A DNA stretch of 64,000 nt from Bradyrhizobium sp. cir1 (GTDB lineage: Bacteria > Pseudomonadota > Alphaproteobacteria > Rhizobiales > Xanthobacteraceae), in NCBI RefSeq assembly GCF_014198245.1, contig NZ_JACIHE010000003.1, positions 62,001-126,000 on the forward strand. Direction: 5' to 3'. The position numbers and the translations under genes were made by a program. The notes beneath the pieces were generated by a model. It made no database searches. It worked only from the letters and a program-made list of their open reading frames with translations, and was not told the DNA's origin. Each line of letters starts with the position of its first letter. Within the stretch, counting starts at the first letter, position 1. Below are positions 52,633 through 60,540 of the stretch, piece after piece.

Positions 52633-52698
52633 TACATCATCCTTCGAGGCTCTCCGCGCGGTGCTCTGCACCGCACGGCTCGCACCTCAGGATGACGG
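52328..52698. mobile_element. Putative GIY-YIG-carrying palindromic repeat element
   Basis: CCGTCATCCTGAGG at 52328-52341 and its exact complement CCTCAGGATGACGG at 52685-52698 bound 371 bases that contain the nuclease domain. The same right end is found in the family C repeat at 30637-30766. No target-site duplication is evident. Mobility is inferred. Confidence 0.5.
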
Positions 52699-52743
52699 TG
52701 GTGTCGTGGTTGTCAAGTTTTGATGCAACAACCTATGGCTAGT

Positions 52744-52813
52744 CCGTCATCCTGCGAGTTTCGCGGTGCAGAGCACCGCGGAGCGAGCCTCGAAGGATGC
52801 ACGGCCCGGCTGC
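52744..52813. repeat. Palindromic repeat family C, inverted partial copy
   Basis: CCGTCATCCTGCGAG to GCCTCGAAGGATGCACGGCC, the right half of family C in reverse orientation, 45 bases from the nuclease element and just after the TIGR03808-like gene's stop. Confidence 0.8.
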
Positions 52814-52823
52814 CGCCGTGTAC

Positions 52824-54194
52824 CTACCGCCGCACCGCATTCCCGCCGATCACCACCTGCGCAAAGCGCTGCGCGCCGTCGGCCGACAGGTCCGCCGTCA
52901 CCGCGCGGGCGTGATCGAGGCCGACCACGGCGCCGCGCGGGGTTTCCGAGATCATGTTGTTGTTGACGAGCGCCGTGCCGGCGCCGGGCACCACGGAGAC
53001 GCCGACGCCGGCCAGTGCCTTGCGGATTACATTGCCCGTGATCGCGACGTCGCGCAGATATTTGCCCCAGCCGGCGACGATGCCATAGGACGGCGCATTC
53101 TCGATCACGTTGCCGGTCACCGATGTGTCCGCCTCGATGTAGATGCCGACGCCGGCATCGTCGTCCGGCGCGGTGCCTATGGGGCGCTTCGGGATCAGGT
53201 TGCGGATGATGTTGCCCTGGACCACCGCGATGCGGCCGCCCTCGTTGAAATTGCAGACGGAGACGCCGACGGCGGCGCCGTCGACCGTGTTGTTGGCGAT
53301 CACGGCGGCCTCGAACGCGAACTCGGAATAAAGCGCGACCTCGCGCACGTCGCTGACGCTGTTGCCAGATATGTGGATGTTCGACGCCGAATTGCCGCGC
53401 ACCGCGGAATAGTCGCAGTTCTTGATGCGGTTGCCGCGCACGATCACGTTGCCGGCGCGGAAGGCGTTGATGGCGTTGCCGTACTGGCCGGAGCCGCCGG
53501 GACCGGCCTTGATGTTCTCGATGCGGTTGTCGGCCACCAGCGTGCCGTCGTCGCCGATTGCCGTGCGCAGGATCTCGATGCCGTTGTCATTGGTGCCGAG
53601 AATCGTGTTGCGGGAGACGCTGAGACCTCTGGCGTCGAACGAGACCACGGCCGTCGCCGCGATGCCGGTGAAGATGTTGCCGGAGATATCGCCGGCGACC
53701 TGCTCGAGCCAGATGCCGCTGCCGCCCGAGCTCGTAATCTCGCAATCGGTGATGCGTGCATCGCGCCCGCCGAGGACGTGGATCAGCCCGCGCCGTGTCG
53801 GCAGCGGAATGCCTGCGCCGTCGAATGTGATGCCGGTGAGGCCGATCGAGTCCGAGCCGTCGCTCTGGATCGCCGATGCCCCGCCGGCGAAGACGAGTTT
53901 GGTCGCGCCGCGCACGCCGATCATTTGTGCGCCGTTCGGCAGCCGCAGCAATCCGCTGCGGTAGATGCCAGGCGGCAGGGCGAGCGGCATTTGCGCCCGC
54001 GCGGCCTCGTCGATCGCGCGCTGCAGTGCGCGGGTCTGGTCCTCGCTGCTGCCGGGCCGCACGCCATATTGTGTGGCATCGCGGCCGAGCAGCGAGGTCA
54101 ACGGCGCCGCACGCGCGTCGTCGGCCGGCATGGCGAGTGCGCCGGCAATGCCTGCGGTCGAAGCCCCGATGAGATGACGGCGATTGAGGTCCAT
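52824..54194 (-). CDS. TAT-exported right-handed beta-helix protein (TIGR03808-like)
   Basis: 456 residues. Twin-arginine signal NRRHLIGASTAGIAGALAM. An entry segment typical of pectate-lyase-like proteins follows (ATQYGVRPGSSEDQTRALQRAIDEA, LALPPGIYRSGLLRLP), then many parallel-beta-helix turns of the form ISGNxxxG/VIANNTV. TIGR03808 describes twin-arginine proteins with this repeat and no known activity. No polysaccharide lyase active site is recognisable. It is probably periplasmic or surface located. It is convergent with the TIGR03809-like gene, the nuclease element between them. Confidence 0.88.
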   Translation of the reverse strand: MDLNRRHLIGASTAGIAGALAMPADDARAAPLTSLLGRDATQYGVRPGSSEDQTRALQRAIDEAARAQMPLALPPGIYRSGLLRLPNGAQMIGVRGATKLVFAGGASAIQSDGSDSIGLTGITFDGAGIPLPTRRGLIHVLGGRDARITDCEITSSGGSGIWLEQVAGDISGNIFTGIAATAVVSFDARGLSVSRNTILGTNDNGIEILRTAIGDDGTLVADNRIENIKAGPGGSGQYGNAINAFRAGNVIVRGNRIKNCDYSAVRGNSASNIHISGNSVSDVREVALYSEFAFEAAVIANNTVDGAAVGVSVCNFNEGGRIAVVQGNIIRNLIPKRPIGTAPDDDAGVGIYIEADTSVTGNVIENAPSYGIVAGWGKYLRDVAITGNVIRKALAGVGVSVVPGAGTALVNNNMISETPRGAVVGLDHARAVTADLSADGAQRFAQVVIGGNAVRR

Positions 54195-54306
54195 GGTGCG
54201 TCCTCCGGCGGACGCGGGAGTCCGCAGCGGTTAGGTAGCGCAGCGCGGCCGGAGCCGTGAGGATTGTTCGCGGTAGGGTTAAATGTTTACGCAAAGCGAA
54301 GTGCCG

Positions 54307-54420
54307 TAGGGTGGGTCAGCCTTGCGGCTGCGCGAAGCGCAGTCCGTCAGGCGTAACCCACCACGGTCTCTATCCGCGGGGACAGAAGAGGTGGATTCCG
54401 CTTCGCTAATCCACCCTATG
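54307..54420. repeat. Palindromic repeat family F
   Basis: GTAGGGTGGGTCAGCC at one end and GCTAATCCACCCTATG at the other, with inner GCGTAACCCACCACGG. The right end overlaps the stop of the pyroglutamyl peptidase gene by five bases, so the repeat may have supplied that gene's last codon. Confidence 0.75.
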
Positions 54421-55063
54421 AAGTGCGTCGCTTCCTCGCCAATTGCGCCACCTCCATCAACATCGCTTCCCCCGCATCCACCAGCTCCTCCAGCGTGATG
54501 CGCGGCGCCCCCTTGCGCCGCACCGCGCCGCTGCGTGCCAGCAGGGGAATATGGATGAACGCGGCGAGCCTTGGCCCGCCGGCCCTGACGTTCTCGATCG
54601 CACGCCAGCTCAAATAGTTGCAGAGATAGGCGCCGGCGTCGCGCGAGGGGCGCGCGTCGATGCCGGTTAGGCGCGCGGCGCGCAGCAGCCTTGCGGTGTG
54701 CGGGCCGAACATCATCGCGTCCGCATGGCCGGCGATGCCGCGCTTGCTCGAGCGGGTATTGGCGGCATCCGGCCAGAGCATGGTGACCGCGTTGCGCGCC
54801 CGGGTCTCGATGCGCAGGTAAGGCGTGCGTGCGGCGAGACCGAACATCAACAGCGCGTCGGGCCTTTGCGCAGCGAGCACGTCAGGCAATTGCCGGTCGA
54901 CCGCGGCATAGGTCACCGGGAAAATGTGGCTCACCAGCTCGACATCGTCGAGTGCGGGCCGGCGCAGCTGCGTCAGCCGCGCCACCAGCAGCTGTGTCGG
55001 ATTATAGGGCGCGCCGGGAAACGGACCAAACCCGGTGAGGAGAATGCGGAGCTTGTCGCTCAT
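54416..55063 (-). CDS. pcp: Pyroglutamyl-peptidase I
   Basis: 215 residues, the usual size for peptidase family C15. The N-terminus ILLTGFGPFPGAPYNPT is diagnostic. Catalytic residues are Glu86 (LRIETRARN), Cys148 (DAGAYLCNYLSW) and His171 (FIHIPLL). It removes N-terminal pyroglutamate from peptides in the cytoplasm. Its start overlaps the meaB stop by four bases, a coupling with no obvious metabolic reason. The last codons abut palindromic repeat F. Confidence 0.92.
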   Translation of the reverse strand: MSDKLRILLTGFGPFPGAPYNPTQLLVARLTQLRRPALDDVELVSHIFPVTYAAVDRQLPDVLAAQRPDALLMFGLAARTPYLRIETRARNAVTMLWPDAANTRSSKRGIAGHADAMMFGPHTARLLRAARLTGIDARPSRDAGAYLCNYLSWRAIENVRAGGPRLAAFIHIPLLARSGAVRRKGAPRITLEELVDAGEAMLMEVAQLARKRRTS

Positions 55064-56043
55064 TGCAGCAACTCCAGAATCTGCTCGGCGCCGAGCGCCG
55101 GCGTGAGATGGCCTCCGGCGACTTCAGCCTCGATCTTGCGAACCTTGGTCCGCACCGAGGCCTCGCTGCGCAGCCGCGCCAGCATGCGCTGCTCCAGCAT
55201 CGACCACATCCACTTCACCTGCTGCTCGCGCCGCCGCGCCGCGAAGTCGCCGGAGGCATTCATCGCCTTGCGGTGATCCAGAACCTTCTGCCAGATCTTT
55301 GCGATGCCGTCGCCGGTCAGTGCCGAATAGGTCTCGACCGGCGGATGCCAATGCTCGGATCGCGGCGCCAAGATATGCAGCGCGCCGCGATAGTCGGCAG
55401 CGGTGATCTTGGCGCGCTTGAGATTGTCGCCATCGGCCTTGTTGATCGCGATCATGTCGGCGAGCTCGACCAGGCCCTTTTTGATGCCCTGCAGTTCGTC
55501 GCCGCCGCCCGGCAGCATCAAGGCAAGGAAGAAATCGGTCATGTCGCAGACCGCAGTCTCGGACTGGCCGATGCCGACGGTCTCGACCAGCACGACGCCG
55601 AAGCCGGCGGCCTCGCACAGCAGCATCGCCTCGCGCGTCTTGGCGGCGACGCCGCCGAGCGTGCCCGAGGACGGCGAGGGGCGGATGAAGGCATCGTCGG
55701 AGGCCGCGAGCTGCGCCATCCGGGTCTTGTCGCCGAGGATCGAGCCGCCGCTGCGCGCCGAGGACGGATCGACCGCGAGCACCGCGACCTTGTGGCCCTG
55801 TTCGATCAGATAGGTCCCGAGCGCATCGATGGTGGTGGACTTGCCGACGCCGGGCGAACCGGTGATGCCGACGCGAAATGCCTTGCCGGTGTCGGGCAGC
55901 AGCATCTGCACCAGCTCCCGCGCCAGCGCCTGATGGTCCGCGCGACGGCTCTCCACGAGCGTGATGGCCCGCGCGAGCGCCGCGCGACTGCCGGCGCGGA
56001 GGTCGCGGGCGAGGGTCTTGATGTCGAGCGAGGCCTTAGTCAT
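55060..56043 (-). CDS. meaB: Methylmalonyl-CoA mutase GTPase chaperone MeaB
   Basis: 327 residues, G3E-family GTPase (ArgK/MeaB). P-loop GSPGVGKST (62-70), switch segment VDPSSARSGGSILGDKTRM, Walker B VETVGIGQSE, NKAD for guanine specificity and a C-terminal dimerisation arm. It protects and reloads the B12 cofactor of methylmalonyl-CoA mutase, whose subunit genes lie 4.5-8 kb upstream in the same gene direction. It is preceded by tctA (51-base gap) and overlaps pcp. Confidence 0.95.
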   Translation of the reverse strand: MTKASLDIKTLARDLRAGSRAALARAITLVESRRADHQALARELVQMLLPDTGKAFRVGITGSPGVGKSTTIDALGTYLIEQGHKVAVLAVDPSSARSGGSILGDKTRMAQLAASDDAFIRPSPSSGTLGGVAAKTREAMLLCEAAGFGVVLVETVGIGQSETAVCDMTDFFLALMLPGGGDELQGIKKGLVELADMIAINKADGDNLKRAKITAADYRGALHILAPRSEHWHPPVETYSALTGDGIAKIWQKVLDHRKAMNASGDFAARRREQQVKWMWSMLEQRMLARLRSEASVRTKVRKIEAEVAGGHLTPALGAEQILELLQ

Positions 56044-56094
56044 GCCCTGCTTTACAACGCCGAGGGGAGACAGGCGAGGGCCGCCCGCCCGATA

Positions 56095-57606
56095 TCACCG
56101 GGTCGTTGCCGCGACCGCCTGCGCCGGTTTCACCTTGCGCCAGATCCACACCATCACCGGCCAGAGCAGGGCGCCGATCGCCATGGCGGCGAGGATCGCC
56201 GCGACCGGGCGCTCGAAGAACGGCAGGATACTGCCGTCGGACTTGATCAGCGAAGTGACAAAAGCCTGCTCCACCATGGTGCCCATGACGATGCCGAGCA
56301 CCATCGCGGCGACGGGATAGCCGTTCGCCTCCATGACGTAGCCGATCACGCCAAAGGCGGCGACGGTGACGACGCCGAACATGTTGTTGCCGATCGCGAA
56401 CGAGCCGACCGCGCAGCACAGCATGATGATCGGCATCACGGTCGAGCGCGGCGCCAGCAGGATGTAGGCGGCGACCCGGATCATGGCGATGCCGAGCGGG
56501 ATCATCAAAATGTTCGCGATGATGAACATCAGGTAGATCGCGTACATGCTCGACGCCTTCTCGGTGAACAGCGTCGGGCCGGGATTGAGGCCCTTCATGT
56601 AGAGCACGCCGATCGCGATCGCGGCGATGGTGTCGCCGGGGATGCCGAACAGCAGCGAGGGCACCCAGCCCGAGGCGATGCTGGCATTGTTGCTGGCGCC
56701 GGCCTCGACCAGGCCTTCGACATGACCGGTGCCGAACTTTTCCGGCTCCTTGGAGAAGCGCTTCGACATCGCGTAGGAGACCCACGCGGCCATGTCGGCG
56801 CCGGCACCGGGCAGCACGCCGATGATGATGCCGACGATATTCCCGCGCGTCATCTGCCAGTGATACAGCTTCGTCAGCCTCCATTGGCCGGCCATGATGC
56901 TTCCGAATTTTCGTCGCGGCAGGGGGGGTGGTTCCGGCGTCAGCATCGCGCGCATCACCTGCGCCACCGCGAACACGCCGACCAGCGCCGGGATCGGCTC
57001 GATGCCGCCGAACAGATCGGTGATCCCGAAGGTGAAGCGCGGCACGCCGCCGGGATTCTCGATGCCGATGCAGGAGACGAGCAGGCCGATGAACATGCCG
57101 GCGATCGCCTTCACCGGCGAGGAGCGTGCCACCAGGGTGGCGCACATCAGGCCGAGCAGCGCCAGCCAGAAATATTCGAAGGTCGAGAACGACAGCGCGA
57201 TCTCGGCGAGCGGCGGCGCCAGGATCATCAACGACAGCACGCCGGCGATGCCGCCGACCGCGGAGAACCAGACGCCGGCACCGAGCGCAAGCTCGGCCTG
57301 GCCCTTGCGTGTCATCGCATAGGCTTCGTCCGCATAGGCGGCGGAAGCGGGCGTGCCGGGAATGCGCAGCAGCGCGCCGGGAATATCGCCGGAGAAGATC
57401 GCCATCGAGGACGCCGCCACGATGGTCGCGATCGCGGCGATCGGCGACAGGTAGAAGGTGACGGGAACGAGCAGGGCGGTCGCCATCGTCGCCGACAGCC
57501 CCGGCAGCGAGCCGATGACGAGGCCGTACACGGAGGCTGCGAACATCGCGATGATGACCTCCCAGGTGGAGATCAGCGCAAAGGCGTCGAGCAGGGTTTT
57601 CAGCAT
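56095..57606 (-). CDS. tctA: Tripartite tricarboxylate transporter large permease TctA
   Basis: 503 residues with about twelve hydrophobic helices. The TctA signatures are GLPGLSATMATALLVPVTFYL, IPGTPASAAYADEAYAMTRKGQAELALG, LPGAGADMAAWVSYAMSKRFS and GIPGDTIAAIAIGVL. It is the main channel of a TTT-type secondary carrier for carboxylates, acting with TctB and a periplasmic TctC. It starts five bases after the tctB stop. The substrate is unknown. Confidence 0.94.
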   Translation of the reverse strand: MLKTLLDAFALISTWEVIIAMFAASVYGLVIGSLPGLSATMATALLVPVTFYLSPIAAIATIVAASSMAIFSGDIPGALLRIPGTPASAAYADEAYAMTRKGQAELALGAGVWFSAVGGIAGVLSLMILAPPLAEIALSFSTFEYFWLALLGLMCATLVARSSPVKAIAGMFIGLLVSCIGIENPGGVPRFTFGITDLFGGIEPIPALVGVFAVAQVMRAMLTPEPPPLPRRKFGSIMAGQWRLTKLYHWQMTRGNIVGIIIGVLPGAGADMAAWVSYAMSKRFSKEPEKFGTGHVEGLVEAGASNNASIASGWVPSLLFGIPGDTIAAIAIGVLYMKGLNPGPTLFTEKASSMYAIYLMFIIANILMIPLGIAMIRVAAYILLAPRSTVMPIIMLCCAVGSFAIGNNMFGVVTVAAFGVIGYVMEANGYPVAAMVLGIVMGTMVEQAFVTSLIKSDGSILPFFERPVAAILAAMAIGALLWPVMVWIWRKVKPAQAVAATTR

Positions 57607-57610
57607 GGGA

Positions 57611-58102
57611 TTACCAGGGCGTCGGCAGCAGGCCGGCGGGGAGCGGCACGCGCAAGAGCTTGCCGAAGATGAGGTGGATGGCGAACGGCGACAGCGCCGC
57701 GAGCGGCAGTGCCAGCTTCCACTTGGCGCCGAGCGCCGTCGAAGTCACGTAGACTATGATCGCGGCCGTGATGATGAAGCCGAGCCGGTCGGCGGCAAGG
57801 ACGTAGAACAGCAGCAGCGCCGGCGGCAGCAAGGCGCGCAGGCCGTAGAGCTTACCCTGTGGCGGCGGGGCAGCCGCCTGGCCGTCCTCGAGCGGGACCA
57901 GCTCTTCCTCCTCCTCGAAGGAATGCCCGATGCCGAACACGATCGCGAGCCCGCACAGTGCGAGGCCCATGCCGATCACCAGTGGAAACACGTTGGGGCC
58001 GACCGGCTGCCCCGGCACCGGCGGCAGGATGTAGCCGCCATAGGCGGCAGCCGCGCCGAGCACGACGAGAAACGATCCCGTGACGGAGTCGGGAAGACGC
58101 AT
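57611..58102 (-). CDS. tctB: Tripartite tricarboxylate transporter small permease TctB
   Basis: 163 residues from ATG 58102 (MRLPDSVTGSFLVVLGAAAAYGG). Four hydrophobic helices, with PGQPVGPNVFPLVIGMGLALCGLAIV typical of TctB and a charged mid-segment with an EEEEEL run. A longer frame upstream is the palindromic repeat and is not coding. It sits between the repeat and tctA. Confidence 0.9.
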   Translation of the reverse strand: MRLPDSVTGSFLVVLGAAAAYGGYILPPVPGQPVGPNVFPLVIGMGLALCGLAIVFGIGHSFEEEEELVPLEDGQAAAPPPQGKLYGLRALLPPALLLFYVLAADRLGFIITAAIIVYVTSTALGAKWKLALPLAALSPFAIHLIFGKLLRVPLPAGLLPTPW

Positions 58103-58125
58103 AGGAGGGGTCCTGTGGGGGTTTC

Positions 58126-58270
58126 TTCTCCCTCTCCCCGTTCTTACGGGGAGAGGGTCGGGTGAGGGGACTTTCCGCGCGGACGGTGAGAGTTGGACTC
58201 GCGGAGATTCCCCCTCACCCGAATTCGGGCGGAGCTCGAATTCGACCTCTCCCCGCATGCGGGGAGAGGT
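58126..58270. repeat. Palindromic repeat family D, copy 2, inside the tct operon
   Basis: The CTCTCCCCGTTCTTACGGGG hairpin on the left and CTCTCCCCGCATGCGGGGAG on the right, with GGTGAGGGGA in between and a related segment near the right end. It has the same end modules as 21366-21520 in opposite order. It fills almost all of the space between tctC and tctB. Confidence 0.85.
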
Positions 58271-58276
58271 GAAACG

Positions 58277-59269
58277 TCACGCCTTGCTCAGGCCTGCGGC
58301 CTTCATCGCTTCGCCCATCTGGGCGTCGCCCTTGTCCATGAAGCTGGCAAACTGGCCGGCATCGCCCCACACGGTGCCGAAGCCGCGATTGCTCATGAAG
58401 TCCTTGAACTCGGCGGAGTCGTAGACCTTCTTCAGCGCGGCGGTGAGCTTGGTGGCGATCTCCGGCGGCAGGTTCTTGGGCGCGGCGATGCCGCGCCAGG
58501 CGCCGGTCGCATAGTCGATGCCCATCGCCTCCTTGAGCGTCGGCACGTCCTTGAAGACCGGGTTGCGCGCGGGTGCCATGATGGCAAGGCTCCTCGCCTT
58601 GCCGGCCTCGATGATGGCGCGCGCTTCCGGCACCGAGCAGGTGGTGAGGTCGAGGCCGCCGGCGGCAAGATCCTGCATCGCCGGAGCGGCGCCGTTCGAC
58701 GGCACCCAGGCGACCTGATTGGCGGGCAGGCCCATCGCCTGCATCCAGCCGACCAGTGCGAGGTGCCAGATGCCGCCCTGGCCGGTGCCGGAGGCCTTGA
58801 ACTTGCCGGGAGGGGCCGCCTTGATCGCCTCGGCGAGCTCCTTCACCGTCTTGTAGGGCGAGGAGGAGGAGACCTGAATGCCCGGCGGGTCCTCGTTCAT
58901 CAGCGCAAGCGGCGTGTAGCTCTTCGGCGTCAGCTCGGTGAGGCCCTGCCAGTGCATCATCGAAATCTCGACCGTGAGCATGCCGATGGTGTAGCCGTCG
59001 GGCTGTGCGGTCGCGATCGCGCTGTGGCCGACCACGCCGGAGCCGCCGGTGCGGTTGACCACGTTGAAGGGCTGGCCGAGATCCTTTTCCAGCAGCGCCG
59101 CGACGATGCGCGCCGTCGCATCGGTGCCGCCGCCGGCGCCCCAGGGCACGATCACGGTGATCGGACGCGCCGGATAGGCCTGCGCCAGTGCCGGCTTGAA
59201 GCCGAATGCGGCGGATGCTGCAACGGCAGCGGTCGAGGCCGCAAAGGTGCGGCGCGAAATCTTGGACAT
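58277..59269 (-). CDS. tctC: Tripartite tricarboxylate transporter binding protein TctC (Bug family)
   Basis: 330 residues from ATG 59269 (MSKISRRTFAASTAAVAASAAFG), a twin-arginine-like signal with cleavage near ALAQAYPARP. The mature protein begins PARPITVIVPWGAGGGTDATARIVA, the Bug-family loop that grips the substrate carboxylate, with NRTGGSGVVGHSAIATAQPDGYTI after it. It delivers a carboxylate to TctAB. A palindromic repeat separates it from tctB. Confidence 0.93.
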   Translation of the reverse strand: MSKISRRTFAASTAAVAASAAFGFKPALAQAYPARPITVIVPWGAGGGTDATARIVAALLEKDLGQPFNVVNRTGGSGVVGHSAIATAQPDGYTIGMLTVEISMMHWQGLTELTPKSYTPLALMNEDPPGIQVSSSSPYKTVKELAEAIKAAPPGKFKASGTGQGGIWHLALVGWMQAMGLPANQVAWVPSNGAAPAMQDLAAGGLDLTTCSVPEARAIIEAGKARSLAIMAPARNPVFKDVPTLKEAMGIDYATGAWRGIAAPKNLPPEIATKLTAALKKVYDSAEFKDFMSNRGFGTVWGDAGQFASFMDKGDAQMGEAMKAAGLSKA

Positions 59270-59401
59270 TGAATGCCTCCCAGCGGCGCCCGTGACGTCG
59301 GGCGCTCTTGTCAATGGCGACATTCTAATCGGCTTTGCAGCGGGGCTGCAAGGTAGCGCTACCACAGCGTTGTGAGCAACGCGGTGCTGCTCAAAACATG
59401 A

Positions 59402-60175
59402 TCACTGCGGCACGTCCGCATCACCCTTCGGGCGTGCGCCGCCGAAGACGCGCACGCCTTCCGCGGTGAGGTGCGGCTTCAGCGTTTCCCAGGGCACGAA
59501 TGCGACATATTCGCCCTCGGCGTAGGGGCCGACCGCGTAAGGCGGATAGTGGAAGGTGAGCCCGGAGCTCTTGCCCGCTTCGGTCGACGGGGCGAGCGTC
59601 ACCGCGCCGATCTTGAGCAGGCTCGGCTCCACGCCCTTGAACCATTCGTCGGTGGCGGTCTCGCTGGTGTCGCGCTTCTTCTTCTCCGCCTTGAGCGAGG
59701 CGATCACGGCCTTGACCATCGCCTTCATGGTGGGGCCGCCATCGGCGGTCTCGGTGAAGAACGGGCGGATCGCGATGCGCTTGTTCGCCGTCCTGTCCCA
59801 CAGGATCGTATTCACGTCCGAGTTGGGGTGGGCGCCGTGGGTGTCCATGTAGTCGTTGCGCAGGACGCTGACATAGCGGTCGGCCACAACGGAGCGGATG
59901 CTGTATTTGCGCTCAAAATCCCAGCCGCCATCTCTGAAGAATTGCGGGTCCTGCTTGCGTGAGGCGGCGGCTTCAGTCGCGTTCTTGTCGAGCCACTTTT
60001 TGCCTTCCGTGAGACAGTCCGCGGCCAGCGCCGCATCCGCCTTGATCCCGTCATCGAGGAAGATTCGCGCCTCGATGCTCTTGTTCTTGACGACGGCGTC
60101 GGGTTTGGGATCGGCGGCGAGGGCGGAAAACACGCATGTTGCGCTCAGCGCCAAGGCGACGCTCAAACCGGTCAT
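59402..60175 (-). CDS. Exported DUF3298/DUF4163-like protein
   Basis: 257 residues from ATG 60175, with a signal peptide (MTGLSVALALSATCVFSALA-ADP). Mid-part: SVLRNDYMDTHGAHPNSDVNTILWDR, the PdaC/RsiV-like DUF3298 motif, which in some proteins binds peptidoglycan-derived or lysozyme ligands. FTFHYPPYAVGPYAEGEYVAFVPW-like sequence follows at the end (the real segment starts LTFHYPPYAVGPYAEG). The precise role is unknown. It lies between tctC and a lone nucleotidyltransferase gene on the same strand. Confidence 0.8.
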   Translation of the reverse strand: MTGLSVALALSATCVFSALAADPKPDAVVKNKSIEARIFLDDGIKADAALAADCLTEGKKWLDKNATEAAASRKQDPQFFRDGGWDFERKYSIRSVVADRYVSVLRNDYMDTHGAHPNSDVNTILWDRTANKRIAIRPFFTETADGGPTMKAMVKAVIASLKAEKKKRDTSETATDEWFKGVEPSLLKIGAVTLAPSTEAGKSSGLTFHYPPYAVGPYAEGEYVAFVPWETLKPHLTAEGVRVFGGARPKGDADVPQ

Positions 60176-60206
60176 GAACTTCAAGGATTGTGCTCCTGCG
60201 TGAGCG

Positions 60207-60509
60207 TCAGAATATTTCGATGATGTCGTCTGCGCTGTGCGGCGCAAAGCGGGGGGACATCGAGCGGCGAACGGTTGCCTGCGTCTGCAGGCCGGTCGCC
60301 TCCTCGATGATGTGTTCGACATCGATCAGGTTAAGTAGCGAGAAAGTGGTGTCCGGTTCGACCTCGACCAGGATGTCGATATCGCTGTCGGCGCGGTAGT
60401 CTTCGCCGGCCCGCGAGCCGAGGATGGCGAGCTTCGACACGCCCTTGCCTTTGATGGCGTCGGCGTTCTTGCGTATCGCCGCGATGATTTCGTCGCGCGT
60501 CATGGACAC
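60207..60509 (-). CDS. Minimal nucleotidyltransferase (MNT type), partner not seen
   Basis: 100 residues. Nucleotidyltransferase fold motif LAILGSRAGEDYRADSDIDILVEV with GSR at 31-33 and the metal aspartates at Asp43 and Asp45. Such proteins usually act with a HepT (HEPN, DUF86) partner as a toxin-antitoxin pair that adds AMP to the toxin. No HEPN gene adjoins this one; its neighbours are methylmalonyl-CoA mutase and a DUF3298 protein. Confidence 0.85.
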   Translation of the reverse strand: MSMTRDEIIAAIRKNADAIKGKGVSKLAILGSRAGEDYRADSDIDILVEVEPDTTFSLLNLIDVEHIIEEATGLQTQATVRRSMSPRFAPHSADDIIEIF

Positions 60510-60540
60510 AGACTGGCCGGTTGCACGGCCACTCTATCAT

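Noticed and set aside
55063..57672. An 869-codon plus-strand frame opposite meaB and tctA
   Set aside because: It is exactly antisense to two conserved genes with full motifs; its His/Arg/Asp-rich composition marks it as a shadow frame.
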